The translations under genes and the position numbers were made by a program. The notes under the pieces were generated by a model. It saw only the letters and a list, made by a program, of their open reading frames with translations, searched no databases and was not told the origin of the DNA. Of a stretch of 40,485 nt of DNA, positions 18,494 to 26,070 are shown in pieces; positions within the stretch are counted from its first letter, which is position 1, and each line of letters opens with the position of its first letter. The stretch lies in the NCBI RefSeq assembly GCF_016056275.1, contig NZ_JAECZA010000238.1, positions 1 through 40,485 of the forward strand. Direction: 5' to 3'. This DNA comes from Dendronalium phyllosphericum CENA369 (GTDB lineage: Bacteria; Cyanobacteriota; Cyanobacteriia; Cyanobacteriales; Nostocaceae).

Positions 18494-21400
18494 TTAGCCT
18501 TCAGCCTCGCGCAGTTCCTCCAATTCTTCTGGTGTGAGGGGATTGTTGCCTGCCTTAAGTGCTTCTATCCAGTCTAGCCGTTGCTGCTTCACATCTTCTG
18601 AGTAATCAAGTGCACCACTGTCTACAGCAGCCTGAAAGTCTTCTAATGCCCCTACCAGATCGCCTGTCAGTACTTTAGCAAGCCCCCGACTATCTTGATA
18701 AAATTTATTTTCAGGGTCTAGGGTGACAGCTTTTTCACAGACAGGAAGAACTCCTTTAGCATGACCGTATAAACTACCAACCCAGCAGATGCTATTCCAA
18801 TATTCAGCAGAGTCATTCAAACTAGGTTGAATATTTCGGGCTTGGCTGAAAGCGCTCTTTGCTTCTTGAATTTTGCCTTCTTTCACCCAACTGATGCCCT
18901 GACTTAAAGCAACCGCAGCCGAAAAAGCTGTATCTTGCATCAACTTAGGAAATATTGCTACTGCTTCATGTAGCCCTTCGGCATTGAGCCATTTTGTATC
19001 ACTGTTCCATACAACTGCTTCAAAGTTGGCACTGCTGAAATGGGCGTCTCTAAGATTAGCACCGCTAAGATTAGCACCGCTAAGATTAGCACTGCTAAGA
19101 TTAGCACCATTCAGGTCAGCATTGCTGAGATTGACACTGCTAAGATTGGCACCATTGAGGTTGGCACCATTGAGGTTGGTACTGCTGAGATTGGCACTGT
19201 TGAGATTGGCATAACTGAGGTCGGCACCATTGAGGTTGGCACCATTGAGGTTGGTATTGCTGAGATTGGCACTGTTGAGATTGGCATAACTGAGGTCGGC
19301 ATAACTCAGGTCGGCATCAATGAGATTTGTACGATAGAGGTCGGCACCGCTGAGGTCAGCGCCATTAAGGTCAGCATCGCTGAGGTTGGCATCACTGAGG
19401 TCAGCACCATTAAGGTCAGCATCGCTGAGGTTGGCACCACTGAGATAGGTATCTCTAAAGTCGACATCGCTGAGGTTGGCATCACTGAGGTCAGTACCGC
19501 CGAGGAAGACATCACCAAGGTCGGCACCGCTGAAATCAACACCGGTGAGAAACGACCTTAAATTGTTGTTAAAACCTAAGATACCCAGACAGTGACTATA
19601 GCCGATAATACAGCGCAAGCGTTCTGAGTTAAATTTATCATTATCCAATTGACCGCAGGGGTGAAAAGTAATTGTGTTTTTGAGGTCGTCTTTTGTTCGG
19701 GCATAGCGATGCAATTCTAGGAGCAAAATCATTACATTCAGCCCTGTATAAACATCGACCTGTCGCAGTCCCAAGTGAGTTTCTCGTTCTGGTAATTGCT
19801 CCCTTAATTGTTTTTTCTTAATTAGGGGTAGGTTTGCATCTTCTGAATCAATAAATTCCCCATCGCTCCAACGAAAGTAGAAATACTCTAATCTTTGGAA
19901 CAGTTTCTGCAAGCGTTCTATATCGTTAAATTCCGATCTTTCAATCAACAAACCCATCAAATACTCGACAATCTCAGGTGTTAAATTTCCATAGCCAAAT
20001 AGATCATAAATCTGCCTATCCATTACATCCATGGTAATCAAGTCATCTTCGCGCTGACGCTTGGTTACTTTTTCTGTCCAATCTACAAAGCTTTGTATTA
20101 AACGCTCCGCGAATAAAAACTCGCCAAAACTCTTGTGGACAAACTCCACAGAACCGCCTTTATCACCTGAAGCAGGTTTGATATAAAATGCAGTCAACAA
20201 GTTATTGAGTAGCTTATCTTGTTGATTTTTTTCTGAGGAATTCTCCTGTCTAGCTTGCTGAATTAACTTTGCTGCTGGGCTTTTGCTGTCTTTGAGCCGT
20301 GCTTCTAACATTGCCACTTTTGCAGATTCATTCCCCGACTGCACCACACACAAAGCAGCTTCAGTCAGAAACTCTCGCAAATCTTCGCTCTCTAATCTAG
20401 TCAAGCGGGAGTTATCATTCTGATTTTCACTTTCGCGCTGTTTTTCTAGTACCCACTTCACTGATTCGTCATAGATGCGGATTTTTGCTTGGATACCTTT
20501 TGCATCTGCAAACATTTGCACATTGACACGCTGCTCCCGGTGCATCCGTCCTAATAAATAAAGCAGTAAAGGTTCTCGTGCTAATTTATCTTTAATTTCA
20601 TCAGGACAAGCCTGCAAAAACTGATCAAAGTTAGTAGCTTCCTGCGTCCCAACTTTAGCTGCCCATTTCTCTAGCCATGTTTGCCGAATCGAGTCATCCA
20701 TTGGCTGAAGTTCTACACGCTTGAGGCTTTTTGTTTGTGAGAGCAGCCGTTCAATTCCTTGTAGCGCTAAAGGACGACCAGTAACTAAAAACTGATGATG
20801 GCAAAGGTTATCTTTTTGAAACTTCTCTACCTGTTCCAAAAATTCCTTCAAGCCGCCACTAGCTCGTCCTTCTAGCAACAGCTCGTCAAAACCATCCAGT
20901 AAAAACAAAAATCGGGTATTCTTATCGGTCAGCCAGCCGGAATCACTGATGACAAAATCAACGTTTTCTAAATAGTTTTCTAAAGTATCAGTGAGATTAT
21001 CTTTGAGTACCCGCAGCTCCCGCAACCGAATCAGAATTGGCGTAAAGCTAGGATGCAATTCCCGCCGTACCCTGTTAGCAAACATTCGACAAAAGACACT
21101 TTTACCACGTCCGGCTTCGCCTTGAATAAATAAAACTTGTTTTTGTTTATTCGGATCTGGATTCTCAAGTATTGTCTTAACCCATTCCTCTATTTGAAGA
21201 GTTGTATTGTTTTGGTCATCCAGTTCTTTGACTTGCAGCGGTACATACAAGTCCCGAAAGGTAATGTGAGTTTCATCAAAAATCTTTTCTTCTGGCTTAG
21301 GTTTTATTACCTGTTCTAAATAATCTTCAATACTCAGATTCTTTTCTAGCTTCTCTTTCCCTCCGGCGCTATACCATTGCACCAGTTGCTTAACTTTATC

Positions 21401-22042
21401 GCCGACTCCTATCAATGCGTCTTGTATGTATTCATCGGTCTTCCGAGCCACTCGTTCAGTTACAGTTTTTGCGTCTGTCTCAGTTAACCCTGCCTCTTGC
21501 AATCGTTGCTGTAAAATCTGATTAAATGCATCTGCTAGTTTTGATTCGTGGAAATAAACAATCGCTTTTTTCGCTTCCCGCTCCTCAAATTCTTCTTCGC
21601 CTAATTTCCTAATCTGCAAAGCTAAAGCATCAGAAGCTTTTTCGTCTTGATTAAGTTTCTCTAGTAATTGCGAATCTTGTTTGAGAATTTCCTGAAAGCT
21701 GTCTATGTAAGCAACCTGACTAACCAGTAGCACACAGCTTTCTAAGCTTGGCTCTTTTTTGGTGGCATCAAAAATCAGCTTTAGTATAGTAATGGCAATG
21801 GGTGCAAAGGGAATTGCGTCCTTAGTAATTTGACCCAGAGGACTATTAAATACATCTAACAGCGAGGAAATTTGTTCTACATAGGGTTTAAAGTTTTGAA
21901 CGTTGGGTTTTTGATCTTTAAGCGCTTTCGCCAAATCAAACACGGCTTTAGCAGCTTCGGTTCCCGTCTTTGTTACCTCTACGCTCTGTCCCCAGTTCAA
22001 TTGCTGAATGTTTGTCCAAAACTTCCACAACTTCCTCGTCAT
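18494..22042 (-). CDS. NACHT NTPase with C-terminal pentapeptide and TPR repeats
   Basis: This 1182-residue STAND-type protein has a helical N-terminal region (about 1-280) with no domain I can name, then a NACHT ATPase with Walker A GEAGRGKS (about 307-314) and Walker B FLFLLDGFDEL (about 376-386). A winged/helical part contains FVHKSFGEFLFAERL, a typical NACHT C-terminal signature. A pentapeptide-repeat helix (about 828-1007, A-D/N-L-x-x) follows, and then a TPR-like tail (about 1030-1150). NACHT proteins of this layout act as ligand-sensing switches; bacterial members include phage-defence proteins and cyanobacteria have many of unknown role. No effector nuclease or TIR domain is visible, so the output is unknown. 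It is convergent with the epimerase and divergent from a DEDDh exonuclease gene. Confidence 0.92.
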   Translation of the reverse strand: MTRKLWKFWTNIQQLNWGQSVEVTKTGTEAAKAVFDLAKALKDQKPNVQNFKPYVEQISSLLDVFNSPLGQITKDAIPFAPIAITILKLIFDATKKEPSLESCVLLVSQVAYIDSFQEILKQDSQLLEKLNQDEKASDALALQIRKLGEEEFEEREAKKAIVYFHESKLADAFNQILQQRLQEAGLTETDAKTVTERVARKTDEYIQDALIGVGDKVKQLVQWYSAGGKEKLEKNLSIEDYLEQVIKPKPEEKIFDETHITFRDLYVPLQVKELDDQNNTTLQIEEWVKTILENPDPNKQKQVLFIQGEAGRGKSVFCRMFANRVRRELHPSFTPILIRLRELRVLKDNLTDTLENYLENVDFVISDSGWLTDKNTRFLFLLDGFDELLLEGRASGGLKEFLEQVEKFQKDNLCHHQFLVTGRPLALQGIERLLSQTKSLKRVELQPMDDSIRQTWLEKWAAKVGTQEATNFDQFLQACPDEIKDKLAREPLLLYLLGRMHREQRVNVQMFADAKGIQAKIRIYDESVKWVLEKQRESENQNDNSRLTRLESEDLREFLTEAALCVVQSGNESAKVAMLEARLKDSKSPAAKLIQQARQENSSEKNQQDKLLNNLLTAFYIKPASGDKGGSVEFVHKSFGEFLFAERLIQSFVDWTEKVTKRQREDDLITMDVMDRQIYDLFGYGNLTPEIVEYLMGLLIERSEFNDIERLQKLFQRLEYFYFRWSDGEFIDSEDANLPLIKKKQLREQLPERETHLGLRQVDVYTGLNVMILLLELHRYARTKDDLKNTITFHPCGQLDNDKFNSERLRCIIGYSHCLGILGFNNNLRSFLTGVDFSGADLGDVFLGGTDLSDANLSDVDFRDTYLSGANLSDADLNGADLSDANLSDADLNGADLSGADLYRTNLIDADLSYADLSYANLNSANLSNTNLNGANLNGADLSYANLNSANLSSTNLNGANLNGANLSSVNLSNADLNGANLSSANLSGANLSGANLRDAHFSSANFEAVVWNSDTKWLNAEGLHEAVAIFPKLMQDTAFSAAVALSQGISWVKEGKIQEAKSAFSQARNIQPSLNDSAEYWNSICWVGSLYGHAKGVLPVCEKAVTLDPENKFYQDSRGLAKVLTGDLVGALEDFQAAVDSGALDYSEDVKQQRLDWIEALKAGNNPLTPEELEELREAEG

Positions 22043-22449
22043 AAACTATTTTCCTGCCCTATCTATTTTAGAAAAATGCACTGGTATGATTTAAACTCAG
22101 AGTTAACTAGTTAACAATTTGCGATCGCTTTACTCAAACGGCTATAAGTCTCTGCTCACAAAGCAAAGTATACTTGGGATAAAGTTAGTAACACGTACTT
22201 AATAAATGCTTTTTAAGTAATAAATAATACTTAAATCAATGTTTTTTAGATAATTTTTGCGTAAGTCCTGCTGTGTTGTTCTATAAGTTGTGCTTTATGT
22301 AATACTTATACTACAATATTTGAATATTCATACTCTTGTCAGACTAATTACTGTAAGGATATGAAAAATATATCCTATCCAATTCAGTTATAAGTTTGGA
22401 AAAATCCTAAATAAAATATATTACAACTTACCAATCTTTAATAAAGTAT
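22043..22449. other. AT-rich divergent spacer between NACHT and exonuclease genes
   Basis: It holds a perfect inverted repeat TTTAAGTA (22212-22219) and TACTTAAA (22228-22235), and one copy of TGCGTAAGTCCTG (22258-22270) that recurs at 23095-23107 beyond the exonuclease gene. Both genes must have promoters here. No gene is seen. Confidence 0.6.
22258..22270 (+). repeat. Direct repeat TGCGTAAGTCCTG, copy 1
   Basis: This 13-bp sequence is identical to 23095-23107. The two copies bracket the exonuclease gene. Confidence 0.6.
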
Positions 22450-23028
22450 ATGAACGCTGACCGAAAATCATATTTTTTAATTGTTGATTTAGAAGCTACT
22501 TGCTCCAATGACGGTAAAATTCCCAGTCACGAAATGGAAATTATTGAAATCGGTGCTGTAATGCTCAATCGAGCAACATGGGAAATTGACGCAGAATTTC
22601 AGCAATTTATCCAACCTGTAAGACATCCCCAATTAACAGCTTTTTGTACTGAATTGACTAGCATTCGACAAGAAGATGTTGACCAAGCACGACAATATCC
22701 GGAAGTAATTTCTCGTTTTAAGGAATGGTTATACTCATTCCCTATGCATATTTTCTGCTCGTGGGGTAATTACGATAAAAAGCAATTTCTTCAAGATTGT
22801 GAATTTCATCATGTTTCTTATCCTTTTGCTTCCGAACACAGAAATATCAAAAAGGAATTTTCAGAATATCTTGGTGTATCTAAAAGATTTGGTATGGCAC
22901 AGGCTCTCCAGCATCTAGGAATGGAGTTGATAGGCACACACCATCGAGGTATAGATGATGCTCGTAATATTGCAGCTATCTACAGACACATAAAAACTGT
23001 AAAAATACCTCATGAAAATAGGGATTAA
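22450..23028 (+). CDS. ERI1/KapD-like DEDDh 3'-5' exonuclease
   Basis: This 192-residue protein is a single exonuclease domain. Motif ExoI is IVDLEATCS (Asp and Glu metal ligands), followed by MEIIEIGAVML and a histone-mRNA exonuclease-like FCTELTSIRQEDV. Motif ExoII is FCSWGNYDKKQFL, and the ExoIII region is THHRGIDDARNIAAIY with the His and Asp of the DEDDh class. These enzymes trim single-stranded RNA or DNA ends with two metal ions; the closest resemblance is to the ERI-1/3'hExo group. Substrate is unknown. There is no clear Shine-Dalgarno before ATG 22450. It is divergent from the NACHT gene across 407 bp and bracketed by 13-bp direct repeats. Confidence 0.9.
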   Translation: MNADRKSYFLIVDLEATCSNDGKIPSHEMEIIEIGAVMLNRATWEIDAEFQQFIQPVRHPQLTAFCTELTSIRQEDVDQARQYPEVISRFKEWLYSFPMHIFCSWGNYDKKQFLQDCEFHHVSYPFASEHRNIKKEFSEYLGVSKRFGMAQALQHLGMELIGTHHRGIDDARNIAAIYRHIKTVKIPHENRD

Positions 23029-23094
23029 GGAAAAGAACATTTTCATGCTTTGTTGTGAATAACAAATTATCGAGTCTGTTTTCAGTAATCTTTG

Positions 23095-23107
23095 TGCGTA
23101 AGTCCTG
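23095..23107 (+). repeat. Direct repeat TGCGTAAGTCCTG, copy 2
   Basis: This is identical to 22258-22270, 837 bp away. The surrounding bases are only loosely similar, so the match is short. Confidence 0.6.
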
Positions 23108-23169
23108 ATGATGATAGGATTTTGTATTACCCTCACAACTGCGATCGCAAATTAAATCCGACTAACGAT

Positions 23170-23508
23170 ATGACATTAGCGCTGGGCATGATTGAAGTTT
23201 ATGGCGTTCCCGCAGCCCTGGAAGCTGGAGACGCTATGTGTAAAGCAGCCCGCGTCACCCTTGTTGGTTACGAAAATACAGATTTGGGACGAATTACTGT
23301 GTTGATTCGGGGAAATGTCGGTGAGGTAAATGTAGCTGTAGCAGCAGGATTAGAGGCGGTGCTGCGAGTTAACGGAGGTGAGTTGCTTTCCAATCACATT
23401 ATTCCCCGTCCCCATGAAAACTTAGAATATGTTTTACCGATTCATCACAGTGGCAATGTAGAGCAATTCAATGCAGATATCAGGTTTCCTCCGCCTTTAT
23501 CAGCGTAA
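23170..23508 (+). CDS. CcmK-type bacterial microcompartment shell protein (BMC-H), orphan
   Basis: This 112-residue hexamer-forming carboxysome shell paralog is highly similar to CcmK1/CcmK2: [45 protein letters not shown], then [16 protein letters not shown]. The pore loop, which reads KIGSG in CcmK2, is changed here to NTDLG, so pore charge would differ. A longer frame opens at GTG 23092, but ATG 23170 gives the standard CcmK N-terminus. No clear Shine-Dalgarno is present. Neighbours are an exonuclease and an aminotransferase, not ccm genes, so this is a satellite copy, perhaps of the CcmK5/CcmK6 kind known in cyanobacteria. It would act in mixed hexamers or fine-tune shell permeability; that is inference. 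Confidence 0.9.
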   Translation: MTLALGMIEVYGVPAALEAGDAMCKAARVTLVGYENTDLGRITVLIRGNVGEVNVAVAAGLEAVLRVNGGELLSNHIIPRPHENLEYVLPIHHSGNVEQFNADIRFPPPLSA

Positions 23509-23510
23509 AC

Positions 23511-23545
23511 TGATGACTGTTGACTGATGACTGGTGACTGATGAC
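23511..23545 (+). repeat. Heptanucleotide tandem repeat overlapping a start codon
   Basis: Five 7-bp units (TGATGAC, TGTTGAC, TGATGAC, TGGTGAC, TGATGAC) lie between the shell-protein and aminotransferase genes. The last unit supplies the ATG at 23541. Confidence 0.8.
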
Positions 23546-24707
23546 TAAATTAATCTCTCGGATGCAGGCGGTACAGTCGCCAATTATTCCTGTGGTTGGC
23601 GAACTAATTAAAAACTCTCCTGGAACCATTTCTCTAGGACAAGGTGTGGTTTCGTATAGTCCACCACCTGAAGCTATAGAACTTTTGCCTAAATTCCTTG
23701 CCGAACCAACTAATAATCTCTACAAAGCAGTTGAGGGAATTCCTCCTTTATTGGCAGCACTTGCAGCAAAATTGTCAGTCTTCAATGGTATTGAAATCAA
23801 CAAAGAAAACTGCATCGTTGTGACAGCAGGTAGCAATATGGGCTTTATGAATGCCGTTCTTGCTATTACTAGTCCAGGCGACGAAATAATTTTAAATACG
23901 CCCTACTATTTCAACCACGAAATGGCGATCGCAATGGCGGGTTGTCGTGCGGTATTAGTAGAAACAGATGAAAATTACCAACTGCGTCCTGAAGCCATTG
24001 CCCAAGCAATTACTCCAAAAACACGGGCGGTAGTGACAATTTCACCCAATAATCCAACTGGAGTTGTCTATTGTGAAGCGACATTGCACCAAGTAAATCA
24101 AATTTGTAGCGATCGCGGCATCTACCACATTAGCGATGAAGCCTATGAATATTTTACCTATAACGGGGTAAAACACGTTTCTCCTGGTGCTGTTGGCAGT
24201 AGCGAATACACAATTTCCCTTTATAGTCTTTCTAAAGCATACGGCTTTGCTAGTTGGCGCATCGGTTATATGGTGATTCCTCAACACTTACTAGTCCCCG
24301 TTAAAAAAATTCAGGATACAATTTTGATTTGTCCGCCCGTAGTTTCTCAGTATGCAGCTTTGGGGGCATTGCAGGCAAAAGACGATTATTTAAAAGAAAA
24401 TATTGGTGCGATCGCAAAAGTACGGCAACTAGTACTGGAATCTCTCAACCGCTTACAAAGTTTGTGTAGCATTACTCCTGCTAATGGGGCTTTCTATTTT
24501 TTCTTGAAAGTGCATACTCAGATGGATGCATTTAAATTAGTCGAAAGATTAATTCAGGAACATAAAGTGGCTGTCATTCCCGGTACAACCTTCGGCATGA
24601 ATGATGGATGTTATCTACGGGTTGCTTATGGGGCGCTGCAAATAGATACTGTAAAAGAAGGTATAGAAAGATTAGTACAAGGTTTGCAAACGATAATTAA
24701 GAATTAG
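23541..24707 (+). CDS. Class I/II pyridoxal-phosphate aminotransferase
   Basis: This 388-residue fold-type I aminotransferase is cytosolic. It shows GTISLGQGVVSYSPP at the N-terminus, TAGSNMGF in the cofactor phosphate loop, ISPNNPTGVVY, SDEAYEYFTY, and SLSKAYGFASWRIGY with the Schiff-base Lys and the downstream Arg. The C-terminus has GTTFGMNDGCYLRVAYG with the substrate-carboxylate Arg. Substrate is not readable; aspartate/aromatic or methionine-type activity would fit. The ATG at 23541 is embedded in heptamer repeats without a Shine-Dalgarno; ATG 23562 (start MQAVQSPIIPV) is an alternative with no better signal. It lies 32 bp after the shell-protein gene, so co-transcription is possible without functional linkage. 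Confidence 0.93.
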   Translation: MTKLISRMQAVQSPIIPVVGELIKNSPGTISLGQGVVSYSPPPEAIELLPKFLAEPTNNLYKAVEGIPPLLAALAAKLSVFNGIEINKENCIVVTAGSNMGFMNAVLAITSPGDEIILNTPYYFNHEMAIAMAGCRAVLVETDENYQLRPEAIAQAITPKTRAVVTISPNNPTGVVYCEATLHQVNQICSDRGIYHISDEAYEYFTYNGVKHVSPGAVGSSEYTISLYSLSKAYGFASWRIGYMVIPQHLLVPVKKIQDTILICPPVVSQYAALGALQAKDDYLKENIGAIAKVRQLVLESLNRLQSLCSITPANGAFYFFLKVHTQMDAFKLVERLIQEHKVAVIPGTTFGMNDGCYLRVAYGALQIDTVKEGIERLVQGLQTIIKN

Positions 24708-24800
24708 GAGTTATGAATAGATATTAAGTTTTGGGTTGAGATTTAAATAGATGAATGCGTTAGTTTTAAAATTTAAAATCTCAAATTCAAACTTGAAAAA

Positions 24801-25238
24801 ATGCCAATTATTCATAAACTAGTTGAAATTGAAACTAGTCCAGGTATTAATATTCATAACATTACATCACAAGTTCAAGATTTTATTACTTCAACTTCGA
24901 TTAAAAACGGTCAGGTTTTAGTATTTTCTCGACACACTACCACTGCCTTAGCTATCAATGAAAATGAAGTCAGATTGTTAGAAGATATCAAGGTTTTCTT
25001 ACAGAAATTAGCGCCAGAGTCAGAACATTACTTGCACAACGACTTACATTTAAGAGATGTTCCTGAAGATGAACCAATCAATGCCCATTCTCACTTGATG
25101 GCAATGATGTTGACTACCAGTGAAGTAATTCCTATTGTAGATGGAAAGTTAGCTTTAGGAACTTGGCAATCTATATTGTTTTTTGAGTTAGACGGGTCTC
25201 GCAAAAGAAGTGTATTTCTTCAAATTTACGGAGAATGA
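24801..25238 (+). CDS. YjbQ-family protein (UPF0047, secondary thiamine-phosphate synthase type)
   Basis: This 145-residue single-domain protein matches the YjbQ family. It shows FSRHTTTALAINENE near the middle, LHNDLHLRDVPEDEPINAHSHL with the conserved His cluster, and LALGTWQSILFFELDG near the end. Family members form trimers with a metal-like His pocket. Weak thiamine-phosphate synthase activity is reported for relatives, but the true role is not settled. It starts at ATG 24801 after an A-rich leader with no strong Shine-Dalgarno. The gene follows the aminotransferase by 93 bp on the same strand and is convergent with the SRPBCC gene. Confidence 0.92.
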   Translation: MPIIHKLVEIETSPGINIHNITSQVQDFITSTSIKNGQVLVFSRHTTTALAINENEVRLLEDIKVFLQKLAPESEHYLHNDLHLRDVPEDEPINAHSHLMAMMLTTSEVIPIVDGKLALGTWQSILFFELDGSRKRSVFLQIYGE

Positions 25239-25284
25239 TAAGTTAACACAATTTTAGATTTGGGATTGTGAATCATTTTCTGTT

Positions 25285-25752
25285 TCAGGAATGTAAGACA
25301 TTTTGTTGTGATTTGCACTCTCGTTTCGTTATGTAGTGGCGATACCGAAACATTGCTTCTAGTTGTGCTTGCACTAACCAACCACTGATAAATTCAACTG
25401 TTCCTCCACCAGGCATAGAAAAGGAAATTGCATCAGTCAATCTAGTTTTATTATCTATCGATTCAAATTGATGTCGATGTATCCAAGACTCAAAAGGCCC
25501 GGATATTTGTGTATCAACAAATAAGCGATATTGTTCGCATTCAGTATGACGCGCTAACCAAGTTAAGGGTAATAGCCCTAAAAACAATCGAAATTCTGTA
25601 ATAGCGCCTACTTCCAATCCTCCCTCACGGCGCACTACTTGAACTGGTTGCCAAGGGGGATTTAGTAGTTGCAAAATATCTGGCCTTTCGTGAAATTTCC
25701 AAACTACTTCTGTTGTCGCATCAATTACTGAGGAATGTGTAAAGTGCAGCAT
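25285..25752 (-). CDS. SRPBCC (START-like) ligand-binding/cyclase-like protein
   Basis: This 155-residue single-domain protein has the opening pattern of SRPBCC folds, FTHSSVIDATTEVVWKFHERPDI, a central SGPFESWIHRHQFESID, and a C-terminal amphipathic helix (GWLVQAQLEAMFRYRHYITKR). These proteins form a deep hydrophobic cavity for lipids or pigments; cyanobacterial homologues are often labelled cyclase/dehydrase. No ligand can be assigned. A CPXCG zinc-ribbon gene lies 19 bp upstream on the same strand, so the two are probably co-transcribed. Confidence 0.85.
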   Translation of the reverse strand: MLHFTHSSVIDATTEVVWKFHERPDILQLLNPPWQPVQVVRREGGLEVGAITEFRLFLGLLPLTWLARHTECEQYRLFVDTQISGPFESWIHRHQFESIDNKTRLTDAISFSMPGGGTVEFISGWLVQAQLEAMFRYRHYITKRECKSQQNVLHS

Positions 25753-25771
25753 GGAAAGAAAAACCTACTAT

Positions 25772-25960
25772 TTAGCCTTCGGATTCGGTATCAATTTCAA
25801 TATCTAAAGTATCTTCATCAACCCGGACATATAAAATATTTGGATTACAGCAAACTTGGCAATCTTCTACATAAGATTGTTGCGATCCAGCACTCAGATC
25901 GATAAAAGTTAAATTAGATTCGCCGCAATAGGCGCAATAATACTCAGCTGTTGTTTGCAT
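25772..25960 (-). CDS. CPXCG-motif Cys-rich zinc-ribbon small protein
   Basis: This 62-residue protein has two Cys knuckles, YYCAYCGESN near the N-terminus and DCQVCCNPN in the middle, arranged as a zinc ribbon, followed by an acidic tail (RVDEDTLDIEIDTESEG). This is the CPXCG family layout, with YCAYCG standing for CPxCG. It is probably a small zinc-binding protein of unknown role. It lies directly upstream of the SRPBCC gene on the minus strand and about 110 bp downstream of the radical SAM gene. Confidence 0.85.
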   Translation of the reverse strand: MQTTAEYYCAYCGESNLTFIDLSAGSQQSYVEDCQVCCNPNILYVRVDEDTLDIEIDTESEG

Positions 25961-26032
25961 CGGGTTTTTAACTATGAATTTATGAAGATTGGGGACTAGT
26001 TATTAAGATTTCCCTTATCCCCCAAAGTTCGC

Positions 26033-26054
26033 TTTTAGGAAAGTTTTCCTAAAA
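26033..26054. terminator. Hairpin downstream of the radical SAM gene
   Basis: Perfect 10-bp arms TTTTAGGAAA (26033-26042) and TTTCCTAAAA (26045-26054) lie 17 bp past the radical SAM stop. There is no clean T tract on either strand, so termination is plausible rather than certain. Confidence 0.5.
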
Positions 26055-26070
26055 CTTCTCTTCTTGCCTC

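Noticed and set aside
18984-19561. Long low-complexity frames on both strands
   Set aside because: They are shadows of the pentapeptide-repeat coding region, whose 15-bp period keeps other frames open.
23092-23169. N-terminal extension of the shell protein from GTG 23092
   Set aside because: The extra residues have no CcmK-like character and start inside the 13-bp direct repeat; ATG 23170 gives the standard family N-terminus.
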